A stretch of DNA of 64,000 nt. Origin: Streptomyces laurentii. Lineage in GTDB: Bacteria; Actinomycetota; Actinomycetes; Streptomycetales; Streptomycetaceae. Of this stretch, positions 51,262 to 64,000 are shown one piece after another (within the stretch, counting starts at the first letter, position 1; every line of letters starts with the position of its first letter). The notes under the pieces were generated by a model. The model worked only from the letters and a program-made list of their open reading frames with translations, did not search any database and was not told the origin of the DNA. The translations under genes and the position numbers were made by a program. The stretch covers positions 7,877,501 to 7,941,500 of the forward strand of contig AP017424.1 in the NCBI GenBank assembly GCA_002355495.1, in the 5' to 3' direction.

Positions 51262-52318
51262 GGTAGGCGGCCTGCCTCGCCATGGTGTGCAGCTCGGCGG
51301 CCCAGTCCGGGTCCAGCGCCCCGCGCACCGCGGCCCGCGCGGTCTCGATGCGCTCCGCGACCACCTCCTCCACCCGGTCGCGCACCCCGGTCCTGATGAG
51401 CACCTCGTGCAGCCGCTCGGGATCGGCCCCGGAGAGGTCGTCGCCGACCAGCTCCCGGACCTCCGCCTCGTGGCGCAGCGCGATCGACATCAGCAGCGTC
51501 ATCTTGTGCTGTTTGAAGTCGAGCTGGGCGGGCTTGCCGATCACGTCGGAGCTGCCGAACGCGTCCAGCAGATCGTCCCGGAGCTGGAACGCCTCGCCGA
51601 GCGCGAGACCGTACCGCTCGAACGCGGGCCGCAGCTCCTGCGCGCCGGCCAGCTCCGCGCCCATGGCCAGCGGCCGGTAGACCGTGTAGCGGCCGGACTT
51701 GAACAGGGCGATCCAGCTGGACAGTTCGGGGTCCGGAACGAACCGGGCGGCGGCCCGTACGTCCAGGAACTGGCCGATCATCAGCTCCGTGCACAGCTCG
51801 CCCCAGATCCGCCGGGCGTGCGGCGGGCAGTCGACGAGCAGCCGCTCCGCGTACACCAGCGCGAGATCGCCGGCGAGGACGGCGACACTCTCGCCGTACC
51901 GGCGCGGCTCGCCGCGCCAGTCCCGCTCCTCGTGCAGCGTCGAGTGCAGGACGTGGGCGGTCGGCTCGTTGCGGCGCAGCCCCGAGTCGTCCATGACGTC
52001 GTCGTGCAGCAGCGCGAAGGTGTGCAGCAGTTCCAGGGCGGCCGCCACGTCGACGACGACCTGTGCCTCCGGGTCGCCGCCGCCGGCGAGATAGCCGGCG
52101 ACGCAGAAGGCGGGGCGCAGGCGTTTGCCCCCGCTGCCCACCATGCGGCTCACACAGTCGATCAGTTCGGCGGAATCCGCGTTGAGCGCCGCCCAGGAAC
52201 GGCGCTCTTCGGCGAGGAATTCATGAATACGTCGTTCCACCCGCGCCAAGACGCGGTCGCGTGTTTCACGGGCGGCGACACCAGTGAATTCTTGACTCAC
52301 TGGGAGGGCAATGGACAT
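51251..52318 (-). CDS. polyprenyl diphosphate synthase (FPP/GGPP type)
   Basis: 355 residues from MSIALPVSQEFTGVAARE, with ribosome site ggagatccgc. First Asp-rich motif DDVMD at 106-110 after LELLHTFALLH, second DDLLD at 248-252 in GEAFQLRDDLLDAFG; KRLRP near residue 65 binds the diphosphate. The residues four and five before the first motif (LL) do not show the bulky aromatic pair of short-chain FPP synthases, so GGPP or longer is possible. It probably supplies the prenyl substrate for the terpene synthase at 39220, which is 11 kb away, or an isoprenoid tail or anchor. Confidence 0.9.
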   Translation of the reverse strand: MSIALPVSQEFTGVAARETRDRVLARVERRIHEFLAEERRSWAALNADSAELIDCVSRMVGSGGKRLRPAFCVAGYLAGGGDPEAQVVVDVAAALELLHTFALLHDDVMDDSGLRRNEPTAHVLHSTLHEERDWRGEPRRYGESVAVLAGDLALVYAERLLVDCPPHARRIWGELCTELMIGQFLDVRAAARFVPDPELSSWIALFKSGRYTVYRPLAMGAELAGAQELRPAFERYGLALGEAFQLRDDLLDAFGSSDVIGKPAQLDFKQHKMTLLMSIALRHEAEVRELVGDDLSGADPERLHEVLIRTGVRDRVEEVVAERIETARAAVRGALDPDWAAELHTMARQAAYRDK

Positions 52319-52548
52319 GCGGATCTCCTGATGGCGGACAGACCTCGACAGGGTCTTTCTCGCACACCCAAGAGCCCCCGAAAAGAGGCAGGTTGGCGTA
52401 TAGGCGCTGTCCAGAGGGGTCGGCGGGCCGCGGACTACCGTTTCGCACCGTGAGCAGACGCTGTCTGCGGAGAAACCACTGACCTGTTTGTTCTTGCGGT
52501 GTGCCAGGGGTCGCCTGTCGCGCACCTGTAGGTGGATGGCGAGGAATC
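52319..52548. promoter_or_regulatory. divergent promoter of polyprenyl synthase and NRPS
   Basis: 230 bases between divergent genes. It contains the inverted repeat GCAGAC-GCT-GTCTGC (52454-52468), a candidate operator. The P1/P2 motif from the 25 and 30 kb promoters is not seen here. Confidence 0.4.

Positions 52549-64000
<11,452 letters not shown>

Overview
The window is high-GC actinomycete DNA and is most likely a Streptomyces chromosome. Support: third-codon G/C bias throughout, GTG starts, GTGA/ATGA-coupled genes, AfsR-type SARP regulators, an initiator tRNA with no encoded CCA, and several secreted-protein and pseudogene families common in that genus. The last ~28 kb is part of a nonribosomal peptide biosynthetic gene cluster (BGC), and the window ends inside its giant synthetase.

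Layout. 1-17.7 kb is ordinary to decayed accessory DNA: a partial TSUP permease, small hypotheticals, GNAT enzymes, an orphan TOMM/YcaO-like protein (2983-4797) and a MarR-GNAT fusion with a palindromic operator on its start codon. It also holds an IS630 remnant, a broken lanthipeptide-synthetase-type kinase, a crystallin-like secreted protein and tRNA-fMet (8615-8688). Further on are a methyltransferase, a broken amidohydrolase, a CHAP/peptidoglycan-binding hydrolase with a 48-codon partner ORF, and a frameshifted MFS exporter. 17.7-23.3 kb carries two large SARP regulators around a 63-residue membrane or secreted peptide gene. 23.3-27.0 kb is an ABC exporter divergent from a NarL/LuxR two-component system. 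27.0-32.5 kb holds an LLM-class flavin oxidoreductase, an acyl-CoA ligase, a CoA transferase and an acyl-CoA dehydrogenase. The two divergent promoters at 25.1 and 30.0 kb share a long, nearly identical sequence, which suggests one regulon. 32.8-36.1 kb has a lipoprotein, a lectin-domain protein and an M1-type metallopeptidase.

The BGC (about 36.2 kb to beyond 64 kb). A leftward operon (41752 to 36160) encodes an aldehyde dehydrogenase, a class I terpene synthase, an MpaB/DUF2236-type oxygenase, and SbnA-like and SbnB-like enzymes, the known pair for L-2,3-diaminopropionate (Dap). A rightward set (42009-50021) encodes a type II thioesterase, a stand-alone carrier protein, a TrpB-like PLP enzyme lacking the canonical catalytic Glu, a prolyl-carrier-type acyl-CoA dehydrogenase, and a stand-alone adenylation enzyme. 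Its inferred pocket (DLFYLALVCK) nearly matches the RedM/PltF proline code. An esterase, a crotonase and a SyrP-like Fe(II)/2-oxoglutarate oxygenase follow. A short leftward pair encodes a polyprenyl diphosphate synthase and an HprK-like kinase. The NRPS starts at 52549 and reads C-A-PCP-C-A-PCP-C-A-PCP-C-A(partial) over 3817 visible residues.

Working model (inference). L-Pro is loaded on the free carrier protein and oxidised to a pyrrole-2-carboxyl (or dehydroprolyl) thioester. It is then handed to the first C domain, which resembles the aryl-starter C domains of DhbF/EntF. Module 3 reads as Asp (DLTKMGHVGK), the oxygenase may beta-hydroxylate an Asp, and module 2 has an unusually acidic pocket that could take a cationic residue such as Dap. 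The terpene synthase, polyprenyl synthase, MpaB-like oxygenase and TrpB-like enzyme are unusual partners. The cluster may make a peptide-terpenoid or two co-regulated products. I cannot name a known compound from the sequence alone.
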